The position numbers were made by a program, and so were the translations under genes. From Alloalcanivorax balearicus MACL04 (lineage in GTDB: Bacteria > Pseudomonadota > Gammaproteobacteria > Pseudomonadales > Alcanivoracaceae): a DNA stretch of 64,000 nucleotides. Under the pieces are notes generated by a model. The model ran no database searches, was not told the origin of the DNA, and worked only from the letters and a program-made list of their open reading frames with translations. Positions 44,338-53,514 of this stretch are shown in pieces; the stretch's first letter is position 1, and each line of letters starts with the position of its first letter. The stretch lies in assembly GCF_025532145.1 (NCBI RefSeq), contig NZ_ARXS01000001.1:360141-424140 (forward strand). Reading direction: 5' to 3'.

Positions 44338-45213
44338 TCAAACGCGGCGCCGAAACGCCAACGTGTCGGGATAGACTTCCCGCTCCAGATTATCGTTTTG
44401 CCAGTCGGTGATTTCGCCGGGTCCGAGGACCAGGACGCCCCCCGGCGCCAGACGGGCGGCCAGACGATTGACGATCTGGCGTTTTCGCCAACGGCGAAAG
44501 TAAATCAGCATGTTCTGACAGAAGATCAGGTCCAGGTTTTCCATCGGCGCCTGGTCCAGATCCAGCACGTTCAGGTGGGCGAAGCACACCCGCTCGCGCA
44601 AAGAGGCGGTAACCTGAAGGTGCTGGGCGTCGTAGTGTTGAAAATACCGCTCGCGCAATGCTGGCGCCACGCGGTTCACCCGGCGCAGGGGGAACACACC
44701 ACGGCGTGCCCTGGCCAGAGTGGGCAGGCTGATATCCGTGCCGGTAATGCCGTAAAACAGTTTGTCCCGGGCACCGGCGAAACATTCATTGATGACCATG
44801 GCCAGCGAATAGGCTTCCTCGCCGGTGGAGCACCCCACGCTCCAGGCATTCAAGGTGCCACCGCCGGCATGCCGACGGGCGAAGTCACGGCTGAACGCTT
44901 TGACCAGCGCGAAGGACCCCGGATGACGAAAAAAGCCGGTTTCCTGCACCGTGAGTCGGTCCACCAGAATCGACCATTCCATGGCGCGGGACTCGCTGGC
45001 GCCGGTGACCAGTTGAGCGTAATAGGTTTGATAATCCTCCAGGCCCAGTTCACGCATGCGTGTGCTCAGGCTGGTTTCCAGGAAGGACTTCCGCTCCGTT
45101 GGCAAGGTCATGCCGGTGCGCTCTTCCAGCAGGGTCTGCCAGAGCTGGAATTGCTCCGCGTCCATGGCTGGCGCGTTGCGAAGAGCCCAGGGCGGCGTCA
45201 CGACAATGTCCAT
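44338..45213 (-). CDS. pilK: Chemoreceptor methyltransferase PilK (CheR-like)
   Basis: A 291-residue S-adenosylmethionine-dependent methyltransferase, the same length as the Pseudomonas protein. Conserved features are the N-terminal helical part (FQLWQTLLEERTGMTLPTERKSFLETSLSTRMRELGL), the SAM-binding motif LNAWSVGCSTGEEAYSLAMV, and DLIFCQNMLIYF. It adds methyl groups to glutamates of PilJ. The start overlaps the pilJ stop (TGATG); a second ATG sixteen codons later is possible. Confidence 0.9.
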   Translation of the reverse strand: MDIVVTPPWALRNAPAMDAEQFQLWQTLLEERTGMTLPTERKSFLETSLSTRMRELGLEDYQTYYAQLVTGASESRAMEWSILVDRLTVQETGFFRHPGSFALVKAFSRDFARRHAGGGTLNAWSVGCSTGEEAYSLAMVINECFAGARDKLFYGITGTDISLPTLARARRGVFPLRRVNRVAPALRERYFQHYDAQHLQVTASLRERVCFAHLNVLDLDQAPMENLDLIFCQNMLIYFRRWRKRQIVNRLAARLAPGGVLVLGPGEITDWQNDNLEREVYPDTLAFRRRV

Positions 45214-47231
45214 CAGCCCGGCAATCTGAAGCCGGCCACCGAGTTACGCATGTCCTGCGCCATTTCCGCCAGATCGCCAATGGAACGGGCGGTGGCGGTG
45301 GTCCCGGCGGAGGTCTGCGAGGTGATTTCCTGGATCACGTTCATGGTGTTGGAAATGTGCCCCGCGGACGCGGCCTGCTGGCGGGCGGCGTTGGAAATAT
45401 TCTGGATCAGGTCCGCCAGGTTCTTGGATACCGTTTCGATCTCTTCCAGCGCCACCCCGGCGTCCTGGGCGAGGCGGGCGCCCTTCACCACTTCGGCGGT
45501 GGTGGCTTCCATGGAAATCACCGCTTCGTTGGTGTCGGTCTGAATCGTCTTCACCAGGGTTTCGATTTGCTTGGTGGCGGCGGCGGAGCGTTCCGCCAGG
45601 CGCTGCACCTCGTCGGCGACCACGGCGAAGCCGCGACCGGCCTCCCCGGCCATGGAGGCCTGGATGGCGGCGTTCAAGGCCAGAATGTTGGTCTGGTCGG
45701 CGATGTCGTTGATCAGCGAAACGATGTCACCAATTTCCTGGGAGGACTCACCCAGACGCTTGATTCGTTTGGAGGTTTCCTGAATCTGCTCGCGGATGGT
45801 GTCCATGCCATGAATAGTAGCCTGTACCACCTCGGCGCCCTTGTTGGCGATGGCCACCGCCCGTTCCGCCACCGCCGCGGACTCGGCGGCGTTGGCGGAC
45901 ACCTGATCAATGGACACCGCCATCTCATTCACCGCCGCGGAGGCGCCGGCAATTTCCTGCGCCTGATGTTCGGAAGCCTCCGCCAGATGCATGGCGGTGG
46001 ACTGGGTTTCCTGGGCGGCGCTGGCCACCTGCACGGCGGATTGGTTGATGGTTTGTACCAGGCTGCGTAACTGGTCGATGGAATAGTTGATGGAATCGGC
46101 GATGGCGCCGGTGAAATCCTCGGTCACCGTTGCTTCCACGGTCAGGTCGCCGTCGGCCAGATCCCCCAGTTCGTCGAGCAGGCGCAGAATCGCCGCCTGG
46201 TTACGCTGATTCTCGCTTTCCAGTTCGCCACGCTGTTTGCTGGCGCTGCGATTGCCCTGCAGCATGATCAGGAAAAACAGTAACACCGAGACCGCCGCGC
46301 ACAGGATGCCCAGCCATATGGAGGGGAACAGGCCGCTGTTGGCGTTCTCGAACTGGCTGTCCAGATTGGAAGCTTCCTGCAGCAGGTCCTGGGAGCGCAG
46401 GAACAGACTGTCGGCGGCGGCGCGGATCTGTATCAGATCCGGCGCGGTTTCCAGCACTTTGTCCACGGAAGGATTGATGAACTGATTAAAAACATCGGAG
46501 ATATCCGTCAACCGCGCGCGGGCATCGCGGTCGCTGATTCTCTGAATGCCGAGACGATTGTTGCCGCGCAGCATACCGTTGACGACATTGCCGAATCGTA
46601 CCGCGTCGGTGCCGAACGTTTCCGCTGCCGCCACGGCGCTGTCACGGCCTTCCAGGATCTTCGACAAGGATCGCATCAGGCGCTCGGTGAGCAATGACTG
46701 ACGCTGCGCCAATGCCACCTGATCCGCGGAGGCGCCATTGGCGATCAGGATGCGCACCACCTCGTCATACTTGTTCTGAAGTTCCGGAATGGTCTGTGCC
46801 AGGGTGGCGGACACCTGGTGCAGATCCAGCACCGTGGCGCGCCCCTGGAGGACCGTGTTCACCTGCCGTAGCGCCTCGTCCCACAAATTCTGCAGGCGTT
46901 GCATCACCCGTGGGTCCGATACCCGTTCGTCCTTGACCTGATTCCAGGCGCGCAGAAAACCCTGGCGGCCCTGTTCCAGCAACGCGAAGGCCTCGGCGTT
47001 GCCGGACACCGCCTCCAGGGTGTTTTTCGGCAGCTGCTGGGAATACACACGCATGTCCGACGCCTGGGTAATATTGTCCCGGGCATGGTTGGCGCCGATG
47101 GCGGCCAGAACGAAATTCATCAAGGCGAGAACAATAAAGGCGAGCAACCCGACGTACAGAGCAACGCCCAGCGGATTGTTACCCGCTCCCCCCCGCATCT
47201 TGCTTAACACAAGCCCCGGTTTGAACTTCAT
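45213..47231 (-). CDS. pilJ: Type IV pilus methyl-accepting chemoreceptor PilJ
   Basis: A 672-residue receptor. Two transmembrane helices (residues about 25-46 and about 318-337) bracket a periplasmic sensor of about 270 residues. A HAMP-like linker and a long coiled-coil signalling domain follow; its hairpin tip reads [39 protein letters not shown]. It is the receptor of the Pil-Chp system, thought to sense surface contact through pilin. It contains no obvious CheR-docking pentapeptide at the C-terminus. A 242-bp noncoding gap with short repeats separates it from pilI. Confidence 0.93.
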   Translation of the reverse strand: MKFKPGLVLSKMRGGAGNNPLGVALYVGLLAFIVLALMNFVLAAIGANHARDNITQASDMRVYSQQLPKNTLEAVSGNAEAFALLEQGRQGFLRAWNQVKDERVSDPRVMQRLQNLWDEALRQVNTVLQGRATVLDLHQVSATLAQTIPELQNKYDEVVRILIANGASADQVALAQRQSLLTERLMRSLSKILEGRDSAVAAAETFGTDAVRFGNVVNGMLRGNNRLGIQRISDRDARARLTDISDVFNQFINPSVDKVLETAPDLIQIRAAADSLFLRSQDLLQEASNLDSQFENANSGLFPSIWLGILCAAVSVLLFFLIMLQGNRSASKQRGELESENQRNQAAILRLLDELGDLADGDLTVEATVTEDFTGAIADSINYSIDQLRSLVQTINQSAVQVASAAQETQSTAMHLAEASEHQAQEIAGASAAVNEMAVSIDQVSANAAESAAVAERAVAIANKGAEVVQATIHGMDTIREQIQETSKRIKRLGESSQEIGDIVSLINDIADQTNILALNAAIQASMAGEAGRGFAVVADEVQRLAERSAAATKQIETLVKTIQTDTNEAVISMEATTAEVVKGARLAQDAGVALEEIETVSKNLADLIQNISNAARQQAASAGHISNTMNVIQEITSQTSAGTTATARSIGDLAEMAQDMRNSVAGFRLPG

Positions 47232-47412
47232 AGCTTGGCTCCTGGCCTGACTCTGCTCTTATTGTGTGACCGCCGTCCATGGCGGCTCCCTCCCCGGGCA
47301 GTCACTGGCACGACGTCAAAAACCGTTCCCGACGATTTTGGAACCGCAATGGCTTCAATGGACGTGTGTCGATATCCCCCCGGCACGACGTCCTCCCCCC
47401 ACGGTCACTCTT

Positions 47413-47440
47413 CGTTGTTCATTCCCCGTTGTTCATCCCC
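47413..47440. repeat. Tandem 14-bp repeat in the pilI-pilJ gap
   Basis: CGTTGTTCATTCCC is repeated immediately with one change, and a third degenerate copy lies at about 47467-47480, at the 3' end of pilI. The surrounding 242-bp gap (47232-47473) between pilI and pilJ is otherwise without coding potential. Confidence 0.5.
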
Positions 47441-47473
47441 CGCCGCCTGCCTTCCACTGCTACTTTCGGTTGC

Positions 47474-48022
47474 TCATTCCCCGCTGGCCGCTCGCATAAA
47501 GCGTGGATCCCGTGCCAGCCGAGCAAGGCTGAATACGGACCAGTACTCCCCGTCCCGACGGTAACCTCCATCCAGATAGGCGGCCATTGGACTTTCCTCC
47601 GGGCGCGGCGGTGCCGTCACCCGGTTTTCCACCGGAAAATGTTGCATCCCCAGAACGTCATCGACCATCACTCCGGTGTAGAGTTCGTCCCGGTCCAGCA
47701 CCAGCAACCGGCGCCGGCCTTCGGCCACTTCCGAGGCGCGTTCGAGAAACCGGTTCAAATCGGTCACGGTCATCAAACGCCCACGAACGTTGGCCACGCC
47801 GCGAACCCAATCCTGAGCACCGGGCACCCGGGCACAGGCTGGCGGCGATAGAATCTCCGCCACTTCCGTCAACGGCGCCACCAGACGGTGGCCGTTGAGG
47901 GAAAACCCCACGCCACTCCAATAAGGCGTGACGTCCTGCTCCTCCGGCAGGTTGGCGGCATTGTCGCGGCAACGGATGAAGTAATCCGCCAGTTTCAAAT
48001 AGGCTGTGGACGCGGCGCTCAT
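47474..48022 (-). CDS. pilI: Chemotaxis adaptor PilI (CheW-like)
   Basis: A 182-residue CheW-type adaptor linking PilJ to ChpA. Conserved segments are WSGVGFSLNGHRLVAPLTEVAEIL, WVRGVANVRGRLMTVTDLNRFL, and RRLLVLDRDELYTGVMVDDVLGMQHF. The ATG at 48022 has GAGGGGG nine bases upstream. A GTG at 48040, overlapping the pilH stop, is the alternative start and would add six residues. The downstream gap to pilJ is larger than elsewhere in the operon. Confidence 0.9.
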   Translation of the reverse strand: MSAASTAYLKLADYFIRCRDNAANLPEEQDVTPYWSGVGFSLNGHRLVAPLTEVAEILSPPACARVPGAQDWVRGVANVRGRLMTVTDLNRFLERASEVAEGRRRLLVLDRDELYTGVMVDDVLGMQHFPVENRVTAPPRPEESPMAAYLDGGYRRDGEYWSVFSLARLARDPRFMRAASGE

Positions 48023-48036
48023 CGACGACCCCCTCG

Positions 48037-48405
48037 TCACGCTCCGGTGAGCTGACGCTCGACCGTTTTCAGTAAAACCTCTTCATCCACCGGCTTGGTC
48101 AGATAATCCCGGGCGCCCTGGCGTTTGCCCCAAACCCGGTCGGTTTCCTGATCCTTGGTGGTGACGATAACAATCGGGATGTGTCGGGTGTCCGCGCCTT
48201 TGGTTAACTGCCGGGTGGCTTGAAAACCATTGAGGCCGGGCATCACCACGTCCATCAATACCAGGTCCGGTTGTTCGGAACGGGTAGTCGCCACACCGTC
48301 GGCCCCATTGCTGGCTTCCAGCACCTGGTGGCCGTGTTTTTCCAGAATCTCCCGCAGCTTGTACGTTTCCGTGGGAGAGTCATCGACAATAAGAATCCGT
48401 GCCAT
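48037..48405 (-). CDS. pilH: Response regulator PilH
   Basis: A 122-residue single-domain receiver with the phosphoacceptor Asp52 (LVLMDVVMPG), acidic pocket VDDS at residues 7-10, and the conserved Lys in YLTKPV. PilH is a phosphate sink and regulator of pilus retraction in the Pil-Chp pathway. It lies between pilG and pilI, the standard order. No output domain is present. Confidence 0.92.
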   Translation of the reverse strand: MARILIVDDSPTETYKLREILEKHGHQVLEASNGADGVATTRSEQPDLVLMDVVMPGLNGFQATRQLTKGADTRHIPIVIVTTKDQETDRVWGKRQGARDYLTKPVDEEVLLKTVERQLTGA

Positions 48406-48451
48406 CTTTTCCTCTATGGTTGAGCAGGGTGACTCCGGTCAGGCGCCTGGT

Positions 48452-48835
48452 TCAGGCGCTGATATGCTGACGGATGGCGCCCAGGAGCTCGTCCTTGGAA
48501 AAAGGCTTGGTCAGGTATTCATCGGATCCCACGATGCGGCCCTTGGCCTTATCGAACAAGCCGTCCTTCGAGGAGAGCATGATCACCGGCGTCTGCTTGA
48601 ACGCGCTGTTGTTCTTGATCAAGGCGCACGTCTGATAGCCATCCAGCCGGGGCATCATGATGTCCACGAAAATGATCCGCGGCTTGCTGTCGGCAATCTT
48701 GGCAAGCGCATCGAACCCGTCGGTGGCGGTAATCACCTCACAACCCGCTTTCTTCAACAAGGTCTCGGCGGTACGACGAATGGTTTTCGAGTCGTCGATC
48801 ACCATGACCTTGAGGTCTTGAAAATTGTCAGTCAT
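48452..48835 (-). CDS. pilG: Response regulator PilG
   Basis: A 127-residue single-domain receiver with phosphoacceptor Asp58 (IIFVDIMMPRLDG), acidic pocket IDDS, and switch Lys in YLTKPFSKDEL. PilG drives pilus extension and stimulates adenylate cyclase in Pseudomonas. It is the first gene of the Pil-Chp operon. The start at MTDNFQDLKV is preferred; an in-frame ATG nine codons upstream is possible. Confidence 0.92.
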   Translation of the reverse strand: MTDNFQDLKVMVIDDSKTIRRTAETLLKKAGCEVITATDGFDALAKIADSKPRIIFVDIMMPRLDGYQTCALIKNNSAFKQTPVIMLSSKDGLFDKAKGRIVGSDEYLTKPFSKDELLGAIRQHISA

Positions 48836-48870
48836 TGAGAACTGCCTTTCACCGTGATTCAAATACAGGC

Positions 48871-48910
48871 CGCGACACCTTGTAATGAGGAATCTTTTTA
48901 TAGTGTCGCG
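48871..48910. promoter_or_regulatory. Inverted repeat in the pilG upstream region
   Basis: CGCGACAC (48871-48878) and GTGTCGCG (48903-48910) are perfect 8-bp inverted repeats separated by 24 AT-rich bases. The repeat begins 35 bases before the pilG start and lies in the divergent gap with gshB. On the minus strand a TATAAA string sits inside it, without a clear -35. It could be a regulator site or a leader hairpin. Confidence 0.45.
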
Positions 48911-48950
48911 ATAGGCAGGGCTTCGGGGTCTTTCAGCCCACGCCGAGGTT

Positions 48951-48980
48951 TTAACACAGTTTCTACAATCAATCTATAAG
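48951..48980 (+). promoter_or_regulatory. Candidate promoter of gshB
   Basis: TTAACA (48951-48956) and TATAAG (48975-48980) are 18 bp apart, a fair sigma-70 match. Transcription would start near 48987, giving an 80-base leader before the gshB ATG. Confidence 0.5.
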
Positions 48981-49067
48981 ACCCTGTGGGACTTGAGAAA
49001 AGCATCCCGTAGCGAGCATTCCCGCGCACTGCTAACATGCGGTGTCGTCCTCTTGCCTGGAGCCACC

Positions 49068-50021
49068 ATGAGCCTTGATATCGGTGTGGTGATGGATCCC
49101 ATCGCCCACATAAAACCCTGGAAAGACACCACTTTATCCCTGCTCCTGGAAGCTCAGCGGCGTGGCTGGCGGCTGCACTACATGGAGCCGGGGGACCTGT
49201 ACGTCCGTGATGGCCGGCCTCTGGCCACCACCCGACCGCTGCGGGTGGAAGACAACAACGATCACTGGTTCGAGCTCGGTGATGTCACGCAGACCTCGCT
49301 GCCGGATCTGGACATGATCCTGATGCGCCAGGATCCGCCGTTCAACGCCGAGTACGTTTACGCCACCTATATTCTGGAAAAAGCGGAGCGCGAGGGCGCC
49401 CTGGTGGTGAATCGTCCCGGCAGTGTCCGTGACAGCAACGAAAAGCTGTTCGCCACCGATTTCCCGCAATGCTGTGTGCCGACCCTGGTTTCCGGTCGCG
49501 CCGATCAGTTGCGGGCTTTTGTAGCGGAGTTCAATGACATCGTCATGAAGCCGCTGGATGCCATGGGCGGCGCCAATATCTTCCGGGTGTCCAAGGACAG
49601 CCCCAACACCAGCGTGATCATCGAGGTGCTGACCGATCACGGGCGCACGCCGATCATGGCGCAACAATTCATTCCCGAGATCACCAGTGGCGACAAACGT
49701 ATCCTGATGATCAACGGGGAACCGGTGCCTTACGCCCTGGCGCGCATTCCCAAGGAAGGCGAGTTCCGTGGCAACCTGGCAGCCGGTGGCACCGGCCAGG
49801 GGCGGGAACTGAGCGACCGCGATCGCTGGATCTGCGGGCAGGTGGGGCCGGTGCTGCGCGAGCGGGGGCTGTATTTTGTCGGCCTGGATGTGATTGGCGA
49901 CTATCTCACCGAGATCAATGTCACCAGCCCGACCTGCGCGCGGGAGCTGGACGCCATCTATGGCATCAATATCGCCGGTCAGCTTTTCGACGCTTTGCTG
50001 GAAATGCGTAGCCGGTCCTAG
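49068..50021 (+). CDS. gshB: Glutathione synthetase
   Basis: Joins gamma-glutamylcysteine and glycine using ATP, the last step of glutathione synthesis. The 317-residue product has the N-terminal domain (SLDIGVVMDPIAHIKPWKDTTLSLLLEAQRRGW) and the ATP-grasp part with DIVMKPLDAMGGANIFRV, GDKRILMINGEPVPYALARIPKEGEFRGNLAAGGTG, and LTEINVTSPTCARELD. Start is set by family length and TGGAG upstream. It diverges from pilG and heads the gshB-to-pyr block as in Pseudomonas. Confidence 0.95.
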   Translation: MSLDIGVVMDPIAHIKPWKDTTLSLLLEAQRRGWRLHYMEPGDLYVRDGRPLATTRPLRVEDNNDHWFELGDVTQTSLPDLDMILMRQDPPFNAEYVYATYILEKAEREGALVVNRPGSVRDSNEKLFATDFPQCCVPTLVSGRADQLRAFVAEFNDIVMKPLDAMGGANIFRVSKDSPNTSVIIEVLTDHGRTPIMAQQFIPEITSGDKRILMINGEPVPYALARIPKEGEFRGNLAAGGTGQGRELSDRDRWICGQVGPVLRERGLYFVGLDVIGDYLTEINVTSPTCARELDAIYGINIAGQLFDALLEMRSRS

Positions 50022-50111
50022 CGAAACAACAAAACGGGCCGGACAATAGCGACTCCTATAACAGGGCCGGCCCACCGGCCCGACATCATCCAGTTATTGA
50101 CAACACGACCC

Positions 50112-50978
50112 ATGGCCTCTGCTCAGGTTACCGCCGCCGATCGTCTCGGCTTCACACTCTTCATGGCGCTGGCCGTGCATGGCCTGGTGCTGTTCGGTGT
50201 CGGCTTCGCACCGGAGCAGCCCCGTGCCGCGCCGCGGACATTGGATGTGACACTGGCGACTCACAGTAGCGACCAGGCGCCGGACGAGGCGGACTTTATT
50301 GCCCAGGCCAACCAGGAGGGGGCCGGCGACGAAGAAGAAAAACAGGAGCTGACCACCACCGAGCAGGCGCCGTTCACCGACGCCCGGCCACGACCGGTGC
50401 AGTTGGAGCCGGACAGTGCGCCGCCACCCCGTCCGGTGTCGCGCCAGAAAGTGATCGTGACGCATTCCTTCTCGCCCCGTGCGGAACCACGGCAGCAAGA
50501 GCAGAAACAGGAGCCCAGTGAACCGCAACGCCGTGATGACAGCCTGGATCAACTCAGCCGTGAGATCGCCAGCTTGCAGGCGCGTCTGGATCAGCAGAAA
50601 CAGGCCTATGCCAAACGGCCGCGGGTGCGCCGGCTCACCTCGGTTTCCACCAAGGCCCATTACGAGGCGCTTTATATCGACGCCTTCCGCCGCAAAGTGG
50701 AAATCACCGGCACTCGCCATTTTCCGGCCCGGGCTCTGACCAGCAACACCTTCGGCGGGGTGCGGCTGATGGTGGCGTTGGGCAAGAGCGGTGAAATCCG
50801 CGACATTCGGGTGTTACAGTCTTCCGGCCATGCCTTCCTGGATGAGGCGGCGGTACAGAGTGTGCGCCTGTCGGCGCCTTTTGAGCCCTTTTCCGCGGAG
50901 ATGCGCGAGAATATGGACGTGCTGGAGATTATTCGCACCTGGCAGTTCGACGCCAACCGACAGGTCTCCTCACGCTGA
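50112..50978 (+). CDS. TonB family protein
   Basis: A 288-residue energy transducer. An N-terminal transmembrane helix (LGFTLFMALAVHGLVLFGVGF) is followed by a charged, Gln/Glu/Pro-rich periplasmic linker with coiled-coil character (residues about 50-190). A C-terminal TonB domain (FGGVRLMVALGKSGEIRDIRVLQSSGHAFLDEAAVQSVRLSAPFEPF) completes it. No ExbB/ExbD genes are adjacent. This gshB-linked TonB paralogue has been tied to type IV pilus function in Pseudomonas, so a role with the neighbouring Pil-Chp genes is conceivable. A TTG five codons upstream is a weaker start. Confidence 0.85.
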   Translation: MASAQVTAADRLGFTLFMALAVHGLVLFGVGFAPEQPRAAPRTLDVTLATHSSDQAPDEADFIAQANQEGAGDEEEKQELTTTEQAPFTDARPRPVQLEPDSAPPPRPVSRQKVIVTHSFSPRAEPRQQEQKQEPSEPQRRDDSLDQLSREIASLQARLDQQKQAYAKRPRVRRLTSVSTKAHYEALYIDAFRRKVEITGTRHFPARALTSNTFGGVRLMVALGKSGEIRDIRVLQSSGHAFLDEAAVQSVRLSAPFEPFSAEMRENMDVLEIIRTWQFDANRQVSSR

Positions 50979-51065
50979 TCCGACGCTCCGTCTACTCCGG
51001 CGCCCCTCTATTCCGGCGCTCCCTCTACTCTTGCCCTGGTCCCGCGCTCCCCGGATACTGGGCCC

Positions 51066-51629
51066 ATGACGCACAACAGCCTGAAACACCAGTTCCTGAT
51101 CGCCATGCCGCAGCTGGATGATCCCAACTTCGACCGCACCGTGACCTATGTGGTGGAGCACAATCCGGAAGGGGCCATGGGGCTGACCCTGAACCGTCCG
51201 GCCGGCTTGAGCCTGCACGATATCCTGGCGGACATGGAGATCGAGGTGGAGGTGCCGCCCTCCAGTCGCCATCAGGTGGTGGCCGGTGGCCCGATCCAGC
51301 AGGAAGCTGGGTTCGTGCTGCACCGGGATGTGGAGCGCCACTGGCAGTCCACCCTGATGCTGGCGGATGGGCTCTGCATGACCACCTCACGGGACATTCT
51401 CGAGGCCATCGCCGTGGGCGAGGGGCCGGAATCCACCCTGGTGTGCCTGGGATATGCCGGTTGGAGCGAAGGCCAGTTGGAGCAGGAACTGGCGGATAAT
51501 GTCTGGTTGAGCACCCCCAGCGCCCCGGAGCTGGTGTTCGAGATCCCGTTTGAACAGCGCTGGCATGCCGCGGCCGCCCGCATGGGCGTGGATATGAGTC
51601 TGATCGCCACTCAGGTGGGACACGGTTGA
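51066..51629 (+). CDS. YqgE/AlgH family protein
   Basis: A 187-residue cytoplasmic protein of the UPF0301/AlgH family, with the N-terminal signature LKHQFLIAMPQLDDPNFDRTVTYVVEHNPEGAMGLTLNRP, the central VVAGGPIQQEAGFVLH, and CLGYAGWSEGQLEQEL. The family is conserved next to ruvX, as here, and its biochemical role is unresolved; AlgH was linked to alginate regulation. It overlaps ruvX by four bases. Confidence 0.92.
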   Translation: MTHNSLKHQFLIAMPQLDDPNFDRTVTYVVEHNPEGAMGLTLNRPAGLSLHDILADMEIEVEVPPSSRHQVVAGGPIQQEAGFVLHRDVERHWQSTLMLADGLCMTTSRDILEAIAVGEGPESTLVCLGYAGWSEGQLEQELADNVWLSTPSAPELVFEIPFEQRWHAAAARMGVDMSLIATQVGHG

Positions 51630-52033
51630 TTCTGCTCGCTTTTGATTATGGAACCCGCAAAATCGGTGTCGCCAGCGGCAATGCCCTGATCGGTACCGCT
51701 TCGCCGTTACCGCCCCTGCCCTGCAAGAACGAACAGCCCGACTGGCAACAGATGGCCGCATTGCTGGATGAGTGGCGCCCGCAACTGGTGGTGGTGGGCC
51801 TGCCCTTGAACATGGACGGCAGTGAAAGCCATTCCAGCGAGCGCGCGCGCAAGTTCGCCCGGCGCATCCAGGGGCGGTTCGGACTGAAGGTGTATATGGT
51901 GGATGAACGGCTTTCCACCCGGGAAGCGCGGGAGCGCACCGCCACCAGAGGGCCGGATCCGAAGGTGGATTCCATGGCCGCGGTAGTGATCGCGGAGGGG
52001 TATCTGAATGGCGCCGAGCCAGTGACGCCTTGA
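51626..52033 (+). CDS. ruvX: Putative pre-16S rRNA nuclease RuvX/YqgF
   Basis: A 135-residue RNase H-fold protein: LLAFDYGTRKIGVASGN with the first catalytic Asp, then LVVVGLPLNMDGSESHSSERARKFARRIQGRF, VYMVDERLSTREA with the Glu, and the C-terminal DSMAAVVIAEGYL with the last Asp. It is involved in rRNA maturation and is also described as a Holliday junction resolvase. Start is TTG, overlapping the yqgE stop, which coupling makes credible; no better start exists. Confidence 0.92.
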   Translation: MILLAFDYGTRKIGVASGNALIGTASPLPPLPCKNEQPDWQQMAALLDEWRPQLVVVGLPLNMDGSESHSSERARKFARRIQGRFGLKVYMVDERLSTREARERTATRGPDPKVDSMAAVVIAEGYLNGAEPVTP

Positions 52034-52047
52034 GCCCCGGCTCGGCG

Positions 52048-52073
52048 GCGTCACGACCGGCTGGCCGTGACGC
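52048..52073. terminator. Convergent hairpin between ruvX and the DUF2780 gene
   Basis: GCGTCAC and GTGACGC pair across a 12-base loop in the 49-bp gap between two convergent genes. There is no T-run on either side, so this is at best a weak or factor-assisted transcript end. Confidence 0.35.
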
Positions 52074-52082
52074 TGTCGGCGT

Positions 52083-52685
52083 TTAGCCGGCCGGAGTCCA
52101 CAGCTGCTGCAGGGATCCAAGCACGCCGTCGGCCACGCCCTGGCCGCCCAGGAACTTCAGCATGGTCGGTGCGAACTGGCTCACCATGTCCGGGCTCAGC
52201 CCCATGGCGCTGAACGCGGTTTGCACGCCTTGCAGGCTTTTCACGTTGCCCAGCACACTACCGAGCAGGCCGCTGCTTTCCTGGCTGTTGCCGAGCATTT
52301 GATCCAGGCCGGATACCTTGTCGGTAACGCCGCTGAACTGGCTGGCATCCAGTTTGGTCTGGGCCAGGGCGAGCAGCGCGGCGGAACCGCCGGCGGCCTG
52401 GGCCTGGCTGACGCCGAGGTCGCTGGACAGGGTGTCGACCATGTTCTTGGCGTCACCGGCCACTTGCCACTGGCCGGTAGCCTGGTCCAGGTTGGCCTGG
52501 CCCTGCTCCGAGGCGGCATCGATGGCGCTGTTGGCTTTGTCGGTTTGCTCGCTGACCGCCTTGTTGGCGTCGTCCACTGCCTTGGTGGCTTTGTCGGTCA
52601 TACCTTTCAGGTCAAAGGCGTGAGCGTTGGCGCCCAGGGTTCCTGCCAGAACCGCCCCCACAGCAATCCGAATCATCTGGTTCAT
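52083..52685 (-). CDS. DUF2780-type secreted protein
   Basis: A 200-residue exported protein with a signal peptide (MIRIAVGAVLAGTLGANAHA). A helical Asp/Lys-rich repeat region (residues about 25-75, DKATKAVDDANKAVSEQTDKANSAIDAASEQ) precedes a C-terminal all-helical domain (TLSSDLGVSQAQAAGGSAALLALAQTKL through PDMVSQFAPTMLKFLGGQG) matching the DUF2780 type. The function is unknown. It is transcribed against the gshB-pyr block, splitting ruvX from pyrR. Confidence 0.72.
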   Translation of the reverse strand: MNQMIRIAVGAVLAGTLGANAHAFDLKGMTDKATKAVDDANKAVSEQTDKANSAIDAASEQGQANLDQATGQWQVAGDAKNMVDTLSSDLGVSQAQAAGGSAALLALAQTKLDASQFSGVTDKVSGLDQMLGNSQESSGLLGSVLGNVKSLQGVQTAFSAMGLSPDMVSQFAPTMLKFLGGQGVADGVLGSLQQLWTPAG

Positions 52686-52836
52686 AACCGTTCCTTAGTA
52701 ATCGAAGTGACATGAAACAAGCTGCGCAGTGTACTCCGAAAGCCATGGTGGGTCCCGTGATGTAAACCTGTTTTTCAATTCACCCGGCAACCGCTAGACT
52801 GCTGCGAAGTGACGGCCAGAACAACAGGCCGAGGAG

Positions 52837-53370
52837 ATGACCTTGCATTGGAATCCGGAACAGATTGACTCCTTGCTGCGGGACATGGCGTCCTCGCTGG
52901 AGAGCATGGGAAGCATGGACGGAGCGGACGATGCCGGCACCACCGCCCTGGTGGGTATCGAGTCCGGTGGCGCCTGGGTGGCGCGAGCCTTGAACGAACG
53001 CCTGAGCACACCGTTGCCATTGGGGTTCCTGGACGCCAATTTCTACCGCGATGATTTCGAGAAACGCGGTCTGAAGAAAAGCATCAAGCCGTCCAAATTG
53101 CCGTTCGACGTGGAAGGGGCGCATCTGATCCTGGTGGACGATGTGCTGATGACCGGCCGCACCATTCGTGCCGCCATGAATGAGCTGTTTGATTTTGGCC
53201 GTCCGGCCTCGATACGGCTGATGGTGTTATTCGATATCGGTCGGCGCGAGTTACCTATTCGCGCCGATATTTGCGGCGAGGTGTTGTCCCTGCCCGCCGA
53301 TCAACGGGTGGAACTGAGCGGACCGGATCAGTTGGAAGCATCGGTGCAGGCCGTCCGGAACGGACACTGA
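52837..53370 (+). CDS. pyrR: PyrR-type uracil phosphoribosyltransferase/regulator
   Basis: A 177-residue phosphoribosyltransferase-fold protein with [19 protein letters not shown] and the PRPP-binding motif [23 protein letters not shown]. In Firmicutes PyrR binds pyr mRNA. In pseudomonads the homologue sits before pyrB and may regulate or salvage uracil. GAGGAG precedes the ATG. No PyrR-type antiterminator RNA is evident upstream of pyrB here. Confidence 0.87.
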   Translation: MTLHWNPEQIDSLLRDMASSLESMGSMDGADDAGTTALVGIESGGAWVARALNERLSTPLPLGFLDANFYRDDFEKRGLKKSIKPSKLPFDVEGAHLILVDDVLMTGRTIRAAMNELFDFGRPASIRLMVLFDIGRRELPIRADICGEVLSLPADQRVELSGPDQLEASVQAVRNGH

Positions 53371-53388
53371 TGCCATAAACTTTGGCAT
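53370..53388. promoter_or_regulatory. Inverted repeat after pyrR
   Basis: ATGCCA and TGGCAT are inverted around a 7-base AT-rich loop, starting on the last base of the pyrR stop codon. There is no T-run. It is a candidate operator or processing hairpin in the 144-bp gap before pyrB. Confidence 0.3.
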
Positions 53389-53514
53389 TATGCCCAGGTC
53401 CATAGCATTCTGCCCCGGTCAATAGTTAGAATGTGGCGGATCCGCGCATCCCGGCCGCGGAGCATGCCATAGGTTCTGTCCGTGCCCACAGACCCTGGAA
53501 ATAAGGTTTCAGGA

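Noticed and set aside
53371..53514. PyrR-dependent attenuator before pyrB
   Set aside because: No antiterminator/terminator pair or T-run is visible; only a 6-bp inverted repeat at 53370-53388.
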